A DNA stretch of 64,000 nucleotides, from assembly GCA_037039685.1 (NCBI GenBank), contig JAWNGF010000004.1, positions 372,001-436,000 of the forward strand, read 5' to 3'. This document shows, piece after piece, positions 24,311 through 37,133 of this stretch. This stretch comes from Ceratobasidium sp. AG-K (lineage: Eukaryota > Basidiomycota > Agaricomycetes > Cantharellales > Ceratobasidiaceae). Numbering within the stretch: position 1 is the first letter of the stretch; each line of letters starts with the position of its first letter. A model generated the notes under the pieces. That model had not been told where the DNA came from. It worked only from the letters and a program-made list of their open reading frames with translations, and ran no database searches. Both the position numbers and the translations under genes were made by a program.

Positions 24311-24800
24311 TTGTCAGGAAGGAGGAGAATGCCGGCACAAGCGACCATCGTTGCGAAGGCGGTTCCGATGTAGCTGATTGCGAGTATTATGAGAACCCTC
24401 CCGGCCGCTGACAAAGAATGTCCAAGACATTTCTGTTCCGGATGGCTCCCAGTCTTCCGGCTTCCATCACACCTTCTTCATTGACGCTGGGGCTCACGTG
24501 GACTTATCGGACTTGTCTCTTACGATCACTACCCCCGAGGCACATATTTAGACACTCGGTTGAGCTATATTCGTACAAAAACGTCTATATATACATCGTC
24601 ATGTCTATCCGGGGAGACGGACGCAGCCTAACGACTAGACGAACGGCTATCGCTTACGTGATATAGAGACGACACTTCCACGTGCGACCGAATTCAGCCG
24701 CGAGGGACACGCTGTCCGATCACATTCCCGACTTCTCGCCGGAAACATATATATCAACCGAGGTTTGTACTTGCTCCTGTTTCCTCCCTCGTCCCTCACG
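24311..24800. promoter_or_regulatory. promoter region of FAD oxidase copy E
   Basis: The sequence between the tRNA and copy E contains a TATA-like element (catatatatcaacc near 24745-24758), about 45-55 nt before the ATG. This is inferred from position; no other motif is assigned. Confidence 0.4.
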
Positions 24801-27177
24801 ATGGTCTACCCCGCATTATGGGTCCTCGGTGTATTGCTAGGAACCGTAGGCGCCACGAGCCCCTTTGCGATCTCTGATGCAGAGTGGAACGCGCTCAACT
24901 CGACGGTGGGCGGCAGGTTGGGTCGAGGCGTACCGCTGGCAAGAGATTGTTTTGCCCAGGCAGGGACAAATGTTAGTGCTGCGGCTGCGGGGCAGGATTG
25001 TGCGACGGTGCAATCGAAGTATGCACAGGCTCGTGAGTATCTCCGTTTCACAAGTTGAATGGCAATTTATTGGAGTATCACCGGAAGCTTTCCGAGTGGG
25101 TTCATTTGGGGCACGGGTAGTGGTGAGTACATCCGAATTTATGGTTACACTGATCTAAATTACGCACCCAGACTCAATGGGAGACATGTCAAAAAACAAA
25201 CGAAGGCTGCCTCATCGACTCCAACAACCCCAAGAATACTAGTGCATTCTCGGCCCCCAACGTGTGCAACCAGGGCAGTATATCTCCATACTACGTGAGT
25301 ACAAGCGGCTACCCCGGCCTCGACTTGCTTTCTCACACGATTTAGATCGCGGTAAAAACCGCAACCGACGTGACCCAGGGATTTGCCTTCTCGAAGCGAA
25401 CGGGTGTTCCGCTTGTAATAAAGAACACCGGTGTAAGTGCTCATGAATGCTGCTTTCGGCCATACATCTGATAGACTCTTCTTTTATCTGAATTTGGCGG
25501 TTGCGTGGCTGCGGCTCAGCATGACTATGCTGGAAGGAGTAGCGCACCTGGAACGTTGGCGCTATGGGTGAGTTTCTCTTTTCACCGCACGGAAAAACAT
25601 ACTAAAGTTTATTCGGTCAACAGACCCATAATATCAAATACGTGCGTCATTCAACTTCCCAAGACGGCTTTCCTTCTAAAACCGGCGATTAGATCAACTA
25701 TACAGCTGCATTTGTCCCCGAAGGGTGCAGCGTACAGGGTGTTCCCGCATTGACATATGGAGTGAGCATGCCGGTCACTGGATGGATTGCAGTACTCATG
25801 TCGAGCAGGCTGGTCAAGATTTGGAATCGCTCTTCCTGTTTGCCGAATCCAACAACCTGACATTTATTGGCGGAACCGCAAAGACTGTAGGCGCGGCTGG
25901 CGGATGGGTCCAGGTTCGTCTGTCCGTGTTTACTTCTCGACTGCCCTAACCTTAACGTCTAGGGTGGTGGACATGGTATCCTCACCAACACCTACGGCCT
26001 CGGCGCTGACCGCGTTCTCCAAATGCGAGTCGTAACTCCCGACGGTCGCTCCCGCACTGTCAACGCCTGCCAGGACGCCGATCTGTTCTGGGCTCTGAGA
26101 GGAGGTGGAGGCGGAACATTTGGTGTTGTGCTGGAGGTTACAAGCGAGGTTGTGCCGAACAAGGTCTCGACTGTCGTACGTCCTTTCCTCCAGATCATCA
26201 CAAGCATGCCGGATTAACATGGTCGACAGAGCTTGAAGTGGCAGCTCTCGCCCACACCCGACAACATTAAAGCCTTTTACAAAGTCATCGTCGAAAACTC
26301 TCTCCGATGGTCCCAAGAAGGCTGGGGCGGCTTCATTTACCCCACGGCCTCCCTCCTCGCGAACCCCAAACTCAACTCGACTGCTGCTGCGACAAGTTTG
26401 AAACCTTTGACTGACTTTTTCGCCGCCAACAAGGTCCAGGCGGAGTGGAACCAGCATCCGAGCTTCCTACCGCTTCTCGGAAACATCTTGAGCGGTTCCG
26501 CCGAAAGTATTGTAAGCACCTCGTTTTCATATCAAACATCCTTGTGCTCAATAACCGTCCGCAGACCGCACCAAAGAACCGAGCCCTAGCATCCCGCCTG
26601 GTCCCCCAAACTCTCTTCGCACCAGCCAACCAAACAGCCTTATTGAACGCCCTGCTCCAAGTGTATACACTCTCGGGTGGATCAACAGCGCTCTACATGA
26701 CTACTCCCTTTTCATATCAAGTTCCCAACACCCAACAAGGCCTGACGAGCGTTTCACCAGCATGGAGAGGCGCAGTATGGCATGCGCTCGTATCGGTAGA
26801 TTGGAACTGGAATGGAGGAGTCGATACGGCCAAGACTGGATATGTTAAGGCCAACGGTGCGATTAACCCACTGCGACAACTGACACCTGGTGGTGGTGCG
26901 TACCAGGTAAGCATCAATCATCTCGACGATTATGAATGAAGATTGACCGGCCGTTAGAACGAGGCAGATGTTTACGAACCCGGCGCGTCGACCTCATTCT
27001 GGGGATCAAATTATGCTAGTCTATACGCAGTCAAACGCAAATACGACCCGAATGGTTTATTAGATTGCTGGCACTGTGGTAGGTGGCCGTCCACTCTGTC
27101 CGATATATTCAACGCTAATCAGGCGGGCAGTCGGATGGCAGGGCAAGAACACCTCGATTGCGTCATGTTATTTCTAA
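24801..27177 (+). CDS. secreted FAD-linked oxidase, tandem copy E (intact, most divergent)
   Basis: The start at 24801 (MVYPALWVLGVLLGTVGA) gives a signal peptide. Thirteen exons on the shared plan: exon 1 ends 25032, exon 2 is the usual 35 nt after cggaag, exon 6 the usual 18 nt, stop 27175-27177; every junction is in phase. Flavin-His motif [52 protein letters not shown]; exon 11 starts TAPKNRALASR where the others have PIG...ASR; BBE C-terminus NEADVYEPGASTSFWGSNY and KYDPNGLLDCWHCVGW. It is separated from copies A-D by the MYND gene and the tRNA, and its sequence is the least similar, so it probably split off first. It is an extracellular oxidase by inference; the substrate is unknown. 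Confidence 0.92.
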
Positions 27178-29061
27178 TTATTGTTGATATACATGGCTTT
27201 ATGTACCTCACGGATGTAACGAATTTACTGACACCTCTGAATCATTGCGTGCTGTGGTCCCTCTGGTTTATCGTCAAGACGAGGGTTAAAATATAGCTCG
27301 GATCCACCCAAATACCCTCACTCTCGGGATTGTTTCAAACAACTCGACTCGATTTGTACAAGTTGTACAGAGGCAAGTAAAGTAAGAGCAAGTAAAACCA
27401 ATAACTCTTCGTCAACCACAATGGTATTAATGCGCCATTTCCAGCAAACCTGGCAACGGAATCCGGATTTGCAGTTCGTCTGCGCTCGGTACTGGACACC
27501 ACCTGCTCCTATGTAGTTAGTTATGCGACGGGAATCGTTGGATACGCACATCGGCAACGGATTCATGGACACATGGTATAAGAGTGCCATTTTGCATTTG
27601 AGTATTTGCGTTTTGGAAAGTCGTTCAAGCGTGGCCAGTTCATAAGCGTAGATGAAGGTCTACCAAAGCAAGATGAGCTCGAAGCGTTGCACACACAATA
27701 GGAGGCACACATTATTGTACTCTTGTGCATACTAAAATTAAATTAAGAATAACCTCCGTGATATGGTCAGAGTGCTTACCACCAGAGAGCCAGACGCAAG
27801 CAAGCTCTCGCGTAACGTTCGCCTGGTCATTCCAGGTTTTCGACCACCTGGCACGCAAGGCGCTAGGAGCTTCAGACCATTACTAGGGACCCCCTCTCCT
27901 GGCACAGCAGTTCTCATAGGAGCCCTCGGTGGCTCGTTTTCGCTTGTTACGGGCTGTGATGGTTCTTCAAAGTCTGCTGCTGGTATAAGCGTAAACACCA
28001 TGAAGACAAAGCCAGCGAGCAGACAGATAATAAGCCATGAACTATTGATGCGTCTTGGGATTCTGGTAGCAGTACCTTGTGGAGGCGGGGGCATCATTGT
28101 CGTGGGCACGGAGGTGGCGCGATAGGGGCTACCCCTCGTGGATTTGATTCCAGCGGGGAATGTTTGGGCGTGTTACGTCACCCGGGCGTTACCCGCCACG
28201 ACCATAATTTGATACCATCTCGCCGGCCCCACCGAGGTCTCCGTCGCAGTCCGTTGCGATTGCCCAAGAAATCATTCCCTGTTTCCTTCGTTAACGACTA
28301 ATGCAACAATATTAGACTACGGTGGAATGTTCCTGGTATCCTGCTTCCCCGATGCACATTGGATTTGATGGATACTGACGGTGTTGCTTCCCATCATCCC
28401 AATCTTGATATTTGGTGCTGAAACTGGACCTCGATATGGCTTCCCGGCACTCACGCACTGGTCTAACCATCACCCCTTACTTTTTAAGTCAGGTTCATGC
28501 AAAGAACTTATTTGGTTCATCACCGTCGGGAATTGGTGGCGGACATACTGGTTCACCAACACATTTCATACAGGATTCAAGTTCAACTGGGTTGTACCTG
28601 GGGTTCGTCACTGTCGCGCTCGCGGTGAATAGCAGGCACAAATCCATCTTCGCGATTACTCTGCACGCAATCATTCGGTCCAAGCATGACGAGCTCGAGG
28701 AAAACTGGAGATAAGCAGGCACCATCAACTACCTTCGCTATCACGTATTGAGGCTATGGTTCTGAGCTCCTGAGCTTGGTGATTCGGTGAAATTGGCGGG
28801 ACCAGAGTGTGAGCTCGTTTTCAACTCGAAGTCCGCTAGTCGCGGAAAGTTCATGGGGTCATCATGATGGGAGGGGCCGCTAGAGGTATAAAACGAGCAA
28901 TGAACACGCTCTACCATAGCATTCGTCGATTAGTACCCTCCTAGTTTTGATTTTTTTTGTCGAACCCTTCTTGGATCGCACTCCTTTGGAAATACTCATT
29001 CGCTTGGCCTACACCTTGAACTGATTATACTTTGGAAACCTAATTTCAGGGGAAACCTAGA
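27178..29061. other. intergenic containing one possible small membrane-protein gene (-)
   Basis: Apart from the separately listed open frame at 27738-28097 (-), short plus frames at 28381-28714 show no motif. A TATA-like tataaaacg near 28887 lies about 175 nt before the P450 start and may belong to its promoter. Confidence 0.35.
27738..28097 (-). CDS. possible single-pass membrane protein (unidentified)
   Basis: The first ATG of the open frame is at 28097: MMPPPPQGTATRIPRRINSS, then a hydrophobic segment (WLIICLLAGFVFMVFTLI), then a Pro/Glu-rich stretch and a basic tail. The TM segment with positive residues before it is convincing as protein sequence, but there is no family match and a good donor (gtaagc) near the end suggests the gene may continue in further exons. 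Compare the overlapping plus-strand frame, which has no such feature. Confidence 0.35.
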   Translation of the reverse strand: MMPPPPQGTATRIPRRINSSWLIICLLAGFVFMVFTLIPAADFEEPSQPVTSENEPPRAPMRTAVPGEGVPSNGLKLLAPCVPGGRKPGMTRRTLRESLLASGSLVVSTLTISRRLFLI

Positions 29062-31555
29062 ATGCCTCGTCAACCTATTATCTGGGGAGCCGGACTTTCG
29101 CTGGTGCTTCGGTCGCTTCCTGCTATGGTAATTTCTCCGCTGTTTGCTACACTTGTTCCTTCCCTGGTCATTGGGAACCTTCCGCCTAGCATGTCGCCAA
29201 AAATCCTCCAAGAGTTTCTACAACTCCCAGCTGCGGTTCGAGTAACCTTTTCCCTACTTGCATTTTCCATTTGTCGTCGTGCCGTTCGGAACTATCAGCG
29301 TCGTGCGGACCGGAGGAGACTTGGCCCAGACGTCGAGGAGGTGCCAAGGGCCAAGTTTAATTGGCCATGGAACCTAGATATTATTCTACACATAATAAGA
29401 ACTCGGGAAACAGGTCGGTTTGTTCCCTTTGGTATGGGCGTGCTTGGATCCGAAAGCTCAAATTCGGTAGACTATTGTGCTGCACCTTGGGTTCGAGTTG
29501 TCGAAGAGCATGGGAACACCTTCAATCTGCGTTTATTTGGAGAGGACCAGGCGAGTATATTATTTAAGTTCGGGTGGGGTAGAGTTGACAAGTGAACCCC
29601 ACTTTTGTATAGATTGTGACTGTTGAGCCAGAACACATCAAAGCCATATTGAACACGGATTTTGACAGTTACGAAAAAGGCAAGACAAGATACAATGGCT
29701 AGCCAAATGGACTTACTGACGCTATATATCATGATAGGCGCTGAATATAGAAAAAAGATGTTCAGCGTATTGGGACGAGGGGTGTTTAACAGCGATGGTG
29801 AATTTTCGATTCTTCAGGTTTAGTATGTTGTTCTAACCTCACGAAATAGGTGAAATGTGGAAACACCATCGTAAACTGATCCGCCCCTACTTCAGCCGAT
29901 ACCGTATCTCCGATTTCGATAACTTTGCTCGTCATTCGGACGCTGCTATCTCTAAACTTCTTGCTCGTCTCGCCGAACCAGCCAGGGAAGGTACTCCAAC
30001 CGCAGTAGACTTTCAGGACCTTGCAGCTCGTTTCAGCTTGGATTCTGGCACAGAGTTCCTGTTCGGTCAGGACGTCAAGTCGCTGGAAGCTTCTCTTCTG
30101 TACCCTTTCGAGAAACCTGGTGACGACAGCTCTGCTTTCGCGATGGCATTCAATCGTGTACAAGAACATATCGCTTATAGGTTCGGATGGTCCGGTCTGT
30201 GGCCGTGGCTAGAGATTTTCTGGGATCGTACCGCAGAAGATATGGGGGTCATCGATGATTATGTATCGCCAATCTTGAAGAGGAAATACGAAGAGGAACA
30301 AGAGATGAGTAAATCTGGCGGGTCGATTGGCGAAGGAGATACTCTTCTTGACCACATTATGCGATTTACGGAAGGTACGTTGCACGGATGTATTTGAACG
30401 GGTAGCTAACAACAATGTGCAATCGATATTAGACGAAGCCGAAATCAAAGAGCAGATGATCAACGTTCTGATGGCCGCGCGCGACACCGTAAGGTTTCAT
30501 CTCTGGAGTGTGTCGACTGTGTGAGATCTGTTGATAACCTCTCCTAACCCAGACCTCAACGGTGTTAACATTCGCTGTGTACATGTTGGCGACGAATCCA
30601 GAAGTTATGGACAAGCTCCGAAGTGAAGTACTAACCCTGCTTGGGACGTCGAATCATCCTACATCGAGTGATATCAAGGAGATGAGGTATATGCGAGCTG
30701 TACTGGACGAGACTATGAGGTACGCCGACTTCGTCACATCTCGCCAATCCATAAGTATATGTCTTTAGGCTCTTCCCCCCGGTACCGATGAACGAACGCA
30801 CTGCGGCCAAATCTACCATACTTCACTCTCACGGGAGAAGATATTATGTCCCTGCTGGAGCGACGTCAGTTCAATGTTTCCTCTGGTACACGGGCTTACG
30901 CTAATGAGGAATACTACTCAAGTATGCCCTTTTGCACGTTGCACATACATCGACGGAAGGACTTATGGGGGGTATGTCGTCCGTATTACGTTCAATATAA
31001 TCTAATAAATGATCTGATGGCCCATAAATCCAGCCGGATGCCGATCAGTTTGATCCCGAACGTTGGCTCGATGAGAGGTTCACAAAATATGTTGTCCCCA
31101 ATCCAAGCATATTTTTGCCATTTAGCGCTGGTCCTCGTATTGTAGGTCTCCTCCTTCTTGGTACTGGATTTGAACTGACAAAGCAACAGTGCCTTGGCCA
31201 GCAGTTTGCTTATAAGTGGGTGACATTCTAATTCAGGAGACTCTACTTACCATTGTTACGCATATAGTGAGCTTTCATATTTCCTTTCTCGTCTTCTCCA
31301 GCGGGTCGATTGTATTAGGCTTGTTCCCGAAGCCCATTCCAAAGAAACTTTACCTCCTCCAGAGTGGAAACAAGGCCAAGGCCGCATGGTCTATGAGAAG
31401 ATCTGGCCGAGAAGCCATCTCAATATCTTCTCTAGTGTAAGTGCATATAATTCCTCTACTCCAATGCGCGAATTGATGAAAAAATCCAGGGAGGCCTGTG
31501 GGTTAATATGAAGGAGGCCGAGCTTGCTTTGGATGAATCTGTTGTCTCGTGTTGA
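29062..31555 (+). CDS. cytochrome P450, CYP63-like (CYP52 clan)
   Basis: Twelve exons, 29062..29550, 29613..29679, 29738..29797, 29850..30374, 30433..30488, 30553..30719, 30769..30868, 30909..30971, 31034..31141, 31190..31215, 31268..31436, 31490..31555, give 631 residues with all phases agreeing. N-terminal hydrophobic segments anchor it in the ER. Landmarks: [31 protein letters not shown]-helix AARDTTSTV; K-helix ETMR before LFPPVP; PERW; heme loop FSAGPRICLGQ with the Cys ligand. This is the hallmark set of CYP63-type fungal P450s, which hydroxylate alkanes, fatty acids and xenobiotics. The first two introns use GC donors (gcgagt at 29551, gcaaga at 29680). It diverges from the following two P450 genes in strand and family. 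Confidence 0.92.
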
Positions 31556-31842
31556 TGTGCCACGGGGGCATTGCCATTGTGGCGCATCGACCTCATGAGG
31601 CGCACTTTACATATTCGTATTCACCATTCTTGTTTTCTTTTTCACGGCTTGGTGAGGCTGACGCACGTAACATCTGTTTGGTACAGAAATCGGCCTATTG
31701 TTGGAGGTATCACCAGCCAAAACATAGTGTCTTTGTTCAGGATTTTCCATCTCACTTGTTTCGCGTAAAGTTATAATATGTGTAGTATGTTTTCTTAGCT
31801 ACATTGGATTGCGCTATCTTGCGGGAGAGTAACAAATTGGAC

Positions 31843-33908
31843 TCAGTTTTTACCATTTCGGCGCTTGATCACAACACGGCATTCGTGCGCATCACGTACA
31901 AAATGTTCGTGAGAATGGAGCTATCGGGTTACGGTTAGTAATAGTTGTATATTATGAAGTATGAGCCTCACAGTATCCTCGGGATCCGCCAGAAGTATAT
32001 CGTAGCGGCGGAACAGAGTCGCTGTCGTCATGGTAATATTGATATCAGCGAGATTGCGACCAACGCAAGCACTGGAGTCATCTTAATCAGTTACATGTAC
32101 AGAGGCTCCGCAATGAGGACTCACCGTGACCCCAAAGAAAATGGCGCAAAATATTTCGTTGCTGTGTTATTTTCCTCGAGCCACCTCTCTGGTCTGAAAT
32201 CTTCGGCGTCAGTTCCCCACATCTCCGACCGGTTGGTGGTGTATGTCGGCACGCTAATCACGCTTCCCGCCTTGAATGTATGCCCATCAAATGTCAGGGT
32301 TTTCCCAGGTGGAACCACGCGCGGAAGCCCACCCCCGACCGTAGCGTGTAAGCGCATTGCTTCTTTGATGCATGCGTTGAGGTAAGGCAGGTTCTTGACT
32401 TTTTCGAACGGAGTGACGATATCAGAAGTGACCTCATCCTCATCATCGGACGCTACAGGGACATGAGCGTCCAGTTCGGCTTGAAGGAGGTGCTGGGTGT
32501 GAGGGTTCTTAGCGAGAAAGAAGCATATAGCTGACAGTGAACTAGGTTTATAGGGTAAGAATACGGCCTCAGAATGGGAATTTTAACTCACTTGCTGCTC
32601 GTATCACTGCCGGCGCCTAAGGTTACTACTGCCTCGGAAATTATCTCTTCCTTGGAGAGCGGCTGCCCGTTATCATCGCGCGCTTCCATGAGCTTATCGA
32701 CCAAATCAACCACTGGCCTGTCGGTAGCCTGAGTGCTAGCGTCGGCATCCACTTGACGACCATTATGGATTCTCGAGTTCAGCGCAGCAATCGCCACGCC
32801 CCGGAACTTCATAACATCCCGGGCGCCTTTCATTTGCCAGGGTAAGAGGAAAAGAAAGGGGCGGGACCATGCTGGAAGAAAGCCAGAAAAGGTGATGAAT
32901 GTGGCACTTTCATCCATGGCTTTTACGACGGGGGTCTTGGCACCTTTTGCGTTATTATGGAGCGACGATGCAATAGCCTGAAGGACTGGAGCGTTGTCCT
33001 CTTGGGCTTCGACCATGCCAAAAGGTGCCCCGAGCGCCAGGTCGCTAATGATATCGAAGGCAAGATAGCCGAGCTCTATAAAGTTATTAGACCAACTGCA
33101 GGCGGAACGTTCACGAAATCCGACGTACGGCAGCTGATATCAAGTAGGGCACGTCCATCCTTGGCGCTCCAATTGAACCCAGAGCGACCACGAACCGCTT
33201 CGGCGCAACGCATATCCAACTGTCCGCACAATTGATGGATGTACCTCTGCACCCTGGGTTCAAAGGCTAATACATTCTGCAGGCTGTAAATGTTGGCAAT
33301 CCGTTTGCGCTTCACTGAAACCAGTGTTAGTCGAAGACAAACCCCAAGAGGTACTACATACTCATGTGGGCCGCTTTGGTCTGCTCATTAAAAACGTCAG
33401 TCTCACTAACGACGAACGCTTGGTAAAAGTCGCTTTTGAGGAGCCCGCTTCCATGCGCATACACGGCCTACAATCGTATTAATGAGTAAGCCCAACCATT
33501 CTCGTCCTCTTGTACTCGCCTGCAGCGCAGCAGGGTCTGATATGCTGATGTGGTTTGGCCCAATCCTAACGAATTTGCCTGTAGTACACAAATCAGACTA
33601 TCGTCACCCTCCAATAAAAATTTGCACTAACCGTACTTCTGATGTAGTTCGTGAATTATCTCACTGCGCCTCCCAGAGAGGACCGCTCGAGCTAGCCACA
33701 CATTCGTCAACGAGGCCATCCATGGGCCAGAGAAGCGACGACGATAGTCCAATGGGTCAAGGAGATATGGCACCAAAATATATGCAAGCTGTCCGATACG
33801 TGAGATGCGTTGTCCTGCGCTATTAAACCCACTTACATAGCTCAATCCGGCAGCAGCAACGCAATGCGTAGTAGTGAGTTGATCGGGGACAACTTGAGTC
33901 AAGGGCAT
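31843..33908 (-). CDS. cytochrome P450, benzoate/pisatin-hydroxylase-like, tandem copy 1
   Basis: Nine exons, complement(31843..31920, 31972..32071, 32125..32541, 32592..33075, 33129..33314, 33362..33467, 33520..33578, 33632..33788, 33837..33908), 552 residues. N-terminal hydrophobic segment (LAYILVPYLL), GPWMASLTNVWLA, GKFVRIGPNHISISDP, AVYAHGSGLLKSDFYQAF, RKRIANIYSLQNV, I-helix LGAGSDTSS, K-helix KEAMRLH, PERW, and heme loop FSLGSRACVGRNL. The motif set fits class-II microsomal P450s annotated as benzoate 4-monooxygenase or pisatin demethylase; the substrate is uncertain. The third intron has a GC donor (gcgagt at 33519) where the neighbouring paralogue has GT. The exon pattern matches the next gene exactly, so they are a tandem pair. 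Confidence 0.93.
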
Positions 33909-35075
33909 GATTGAATAACTGGGAATAGACTTGAGATTGAGTGTACTCTGCTGAAAGATCTCGACCTATATATACTAAAGGAACGGGTTCCCAGCAAATA
34001 CGGTTCACTCGCTTCTTCACGCGCTGAGCGCTTTACGCAGAAATATGACAACAGTCGCTCAATAGTATACCTCGACCTGGGGTCGAAATCCGCATATCAA
34101 AGCAACCTATTTGCACTTTGTAAACCCTGAGAGAAGGGAAGGTCAGGTTCTCAGAGCGCCGAATGGTGCTTGAATCAGTGTGGTCAAAGTATCACTGTAC
34201 GTCGGTCGCCGAGGGAAGCCCGGCAATTAACAACCCCACCCCACGACGCTGGCTGGGCATTTGCGCTGGATATTTAATTTTGTAGTGGTGATTTGATTCG
34301 TGGAGATGAGGCGACCGGTGATTGTGAATCGGCCCATCATGAAGACCATTTTACCATTGTACGAGGGTATGCGAGGATGGCTCATAGGCGCTACATATTG
34401 GCGCCTGCGGCTGATGACTCCATCCCGGACAAAGACCATATAACATCTTATAAAGCACAACTCTGCCACTTCCAAGCAATGCCATTTACCCAGCTCCAAA
34501 TTACCACGGAATGACTGGGACTCATCTCGAGGCTTCCTGGGGGTTTGAGTTATGTCAGGGTATTCCTTTGCAGTTGGCCGCCTTTCGCCTTGCTTAGTCG
34601 CCTGATCCGCCAGTCTGCTCCGAGTCGTATTCGACACCCCGGCTTGTCCCCTTGCTTGGGTCCAAACTTTCTATCTATTCCTCGTGGCACATCTTCGACC
34701 ACTTTTCAAAACTTTGTCGTCCTGACTATGCGCTCGCGGTGGAGAGGGCAAGACGGTATCCTATAGCTGGTGGAGGTGGGGGGGAGGAGACTCGGGGACC
34801 GGGCGCCAACTCCAGCGGTATCTACACTGGTTGCCAGAGAGCAGAGAAGTGACACCCTGGATCGAGCGAACGGTTCTTGGTCTGGCACATATGTCGTCGA
34901 TTCGCCGATGTCTGAGCTTCTATACATAGCAACTCTCAGACAAACTGCATTCCGCAAGCTGCAAGCACCCTCCTTCAGGGTTAAAATTTCGGTATATATA
35001 CTTCAATATAATAATATCAGTAATCCTGAGATCGATCCCTATTGTCAAGTAAGGACTTGATCGCGCGCAGTAGAT
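33909..35075. other. intergenic between the two P450 paralogues
   Basis: Promoter of the first P450 of the pair (a tatatata stretch is at about 33965) and 3' flank of the second. Open frames at 34227-34637 (-) and 34770-35060 (+) have no recognisable motif. Confidence 0.4.
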
Positions 35076-37133
35076 TTAGTACTGATCCTTTCGTCGCTTG
35101 ATTGCGACATGGCACCCGTGGGCGTCGCGCACAAAGTGCTCGTGAGAGTGGAGCTATCGCATAACGGTGAGTAATGGTTCAACAGCTGGGAGGGCGTGTC
35201 TCACCGTATCTTTAGGATCTGCCAAAACGATATCGTAACGACGGAACAAAGTTGCTGTGGTCATGAGGACATTCATATCTGCGAGGTTGCGGCCAACACA
35301 AGAGCTAGGATCAATTCCGTTAGTTTCTCCCCCGAGTATTTTATCATGCAGCGACTCACCGAGGTCCTAAAGAAAAAGGAACAAAGTACTTGGTCGCCGC
35401 ATTATCTTCCTCAAACCACCGTTCTGGCCTGAACTCCTCTGCGTCATCTCCCCACATCTCCGACCGGTTGGTGGTGTATGTCGGCACGCTAATCACGCTT
35501 CCCGCCTTGAAGGTATGTCCGTCAAATGTCAGGGTTTTCCCGGCCGGGACCACACGTGGAAGTCCGCCTCCAACCGCGGCATGTAAGCGCATTGCTTCTT
35601 TGATGCATGCGTTGAGGTAAGGCAGGTTCTTGACTCTCTCGAATGGAGTCACGAGGTCCGAAAAGACGTCAGTCTCGTCACTAAGCCCCACAGGAACGTG
35701 AGTGTCGAGTTCATCTCGGAGGAGGCGTTGGCTATGAGGATTCTTTGCAAGGAAGAAGCATATAGCCGAGAGGGAGCTATAAATGCGGTAAATAAGGATA
35801 TTTTCTCCTGTCACAGTTGTAACTTACTTGCTGCTAGTGTCACTTCCTGCACCCAGTGTAATGACTGATTCAGAGATAATTTCATCCTTGGAAAGGGGAT
35901 TTCCGTTGTCGTCCCGCGCCTCCATGAGCTTATCGACCAAATCCACTACGGACTTGTCGCCAATTTGAGCATCGGCATCTATTTGGCGACCATTATGAAT
36001 TCTCGAGTTCAGCGCCGCGATTGCTATACCCCGGAATTTCATGACGCCCTTAGCGTCTCGCATAAGCCAGGGTGAAAGTAGCAGAAAGGGGCGGAACCAA
36101 ATTGGTAGAACACCGGCGCATGTGACGAATCTAGCGCCATCATCCATAGCTTTCACGACGGGAGTCTTGACACCTTTGACCGACTTGTCATACGACGCAG
36201 CGATGGCTTGCAAGACTGGAGCGTCATCTTCCTGAGCTTGGACCATGCCAAAAGGCGCTCCGAGTGCCAGGTCACTAATGATATCAAAAGCAAGGTAGCT
36301 GAACTCTTTCGGGATATTAGGTCAGCGATTCACAGCATGAATTGTCACTCACGCCTGCTAATATCTAGAGATGCAGATCCGTCCTTGGCGTTCCAATTGA
36401 TTCCCGAGTTGCCTCGGGCAGCCTCCGCACAGCGCATATCCAATTGCTCGCACAATTGACGAATATATCGATTTACACGGGGTTCAAAAGCCAGTACGTT
36501 TTGCAAGCTGTAAATGTTCGCAACCCGTTTGCGCTTCACTAGACCTAATGTTAGTCACCAATCGAAATCAATGTTGACCGCATACCCATATGGGCCGCCT
36601 TGGCTCGCTCGTTGAAGATATCGGTTTGGCTAACGACAAAAGCTTGGTAAAAATCGCTCTTCAGGAGACCGCTACCATGCGCATACACGGCCTGCATAGC
36701 AGGTCAATAAGCCGATTCGAACCTCCTTGTAGTATTATACCTACGTGCAGTGCCGCCGGGTCCGAAATACTAATATGGTCTGGGCCAATCCTGACGAATT
36801 TACCTATGACATGTTGGTGAGACCTATCCTACCCGATGAGAGCGACTTGACTGACCATACTTTTGGTGGAGCTCATGTATGATCTCGCTACGCCGGCCAG
36901 TGAGAACCACACGAGATAACCACACGTTGGTCAATGCAGCCATCCATGGACCAGGGAATCGGCGTCGATAGTCCAATGGATCAAGCAGATATGGCACCAG
37001 AACATAAGCGAGCTGTAAGATGAACGTTGGTAACCGTCACGTACTCTTACAGCACACTTACGTAGCTCAACACTAGACCAGCAAGGCATTGCGGAAGAGT
37101 AAGTTGATCAAGAATCGCTCGAATCAAAGACAT
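35076..37133 (-). CDS. cytochrome P450, benzoate/pisatin-hydroxylase-like, tandem copy 2
   Basis: Nine exons, complement(35076..35153, 35205..35304, 35360..35776, 35828..36305, 36353..36538, 36586..36691, 36745..36803, 36856..37012, 37062..37133), 550 residues. Exons 1-5 and 7-9 (transcription order) have the same lengths as in copy 1; exon 6 is 6 nt shorter. Landmarks: LAYVLVPYLLDPLDYRRRFP, GKFVRIGPDHISISDP, YAHGSGLLKSDFY, VTLGAGSDTSS reads as ITLGAGSDTSS, KEAMRLHAAVGG, PERWFEED, heme loop FSLGPRSCVGRNL, and C-terminus HSHEHFVRDAHG. It is an ER-anchored monooxygenase by family. All introns use GT donors. It is the upstream member of the tandem pair and transcribed in the same direction. Confidence 0.94.
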
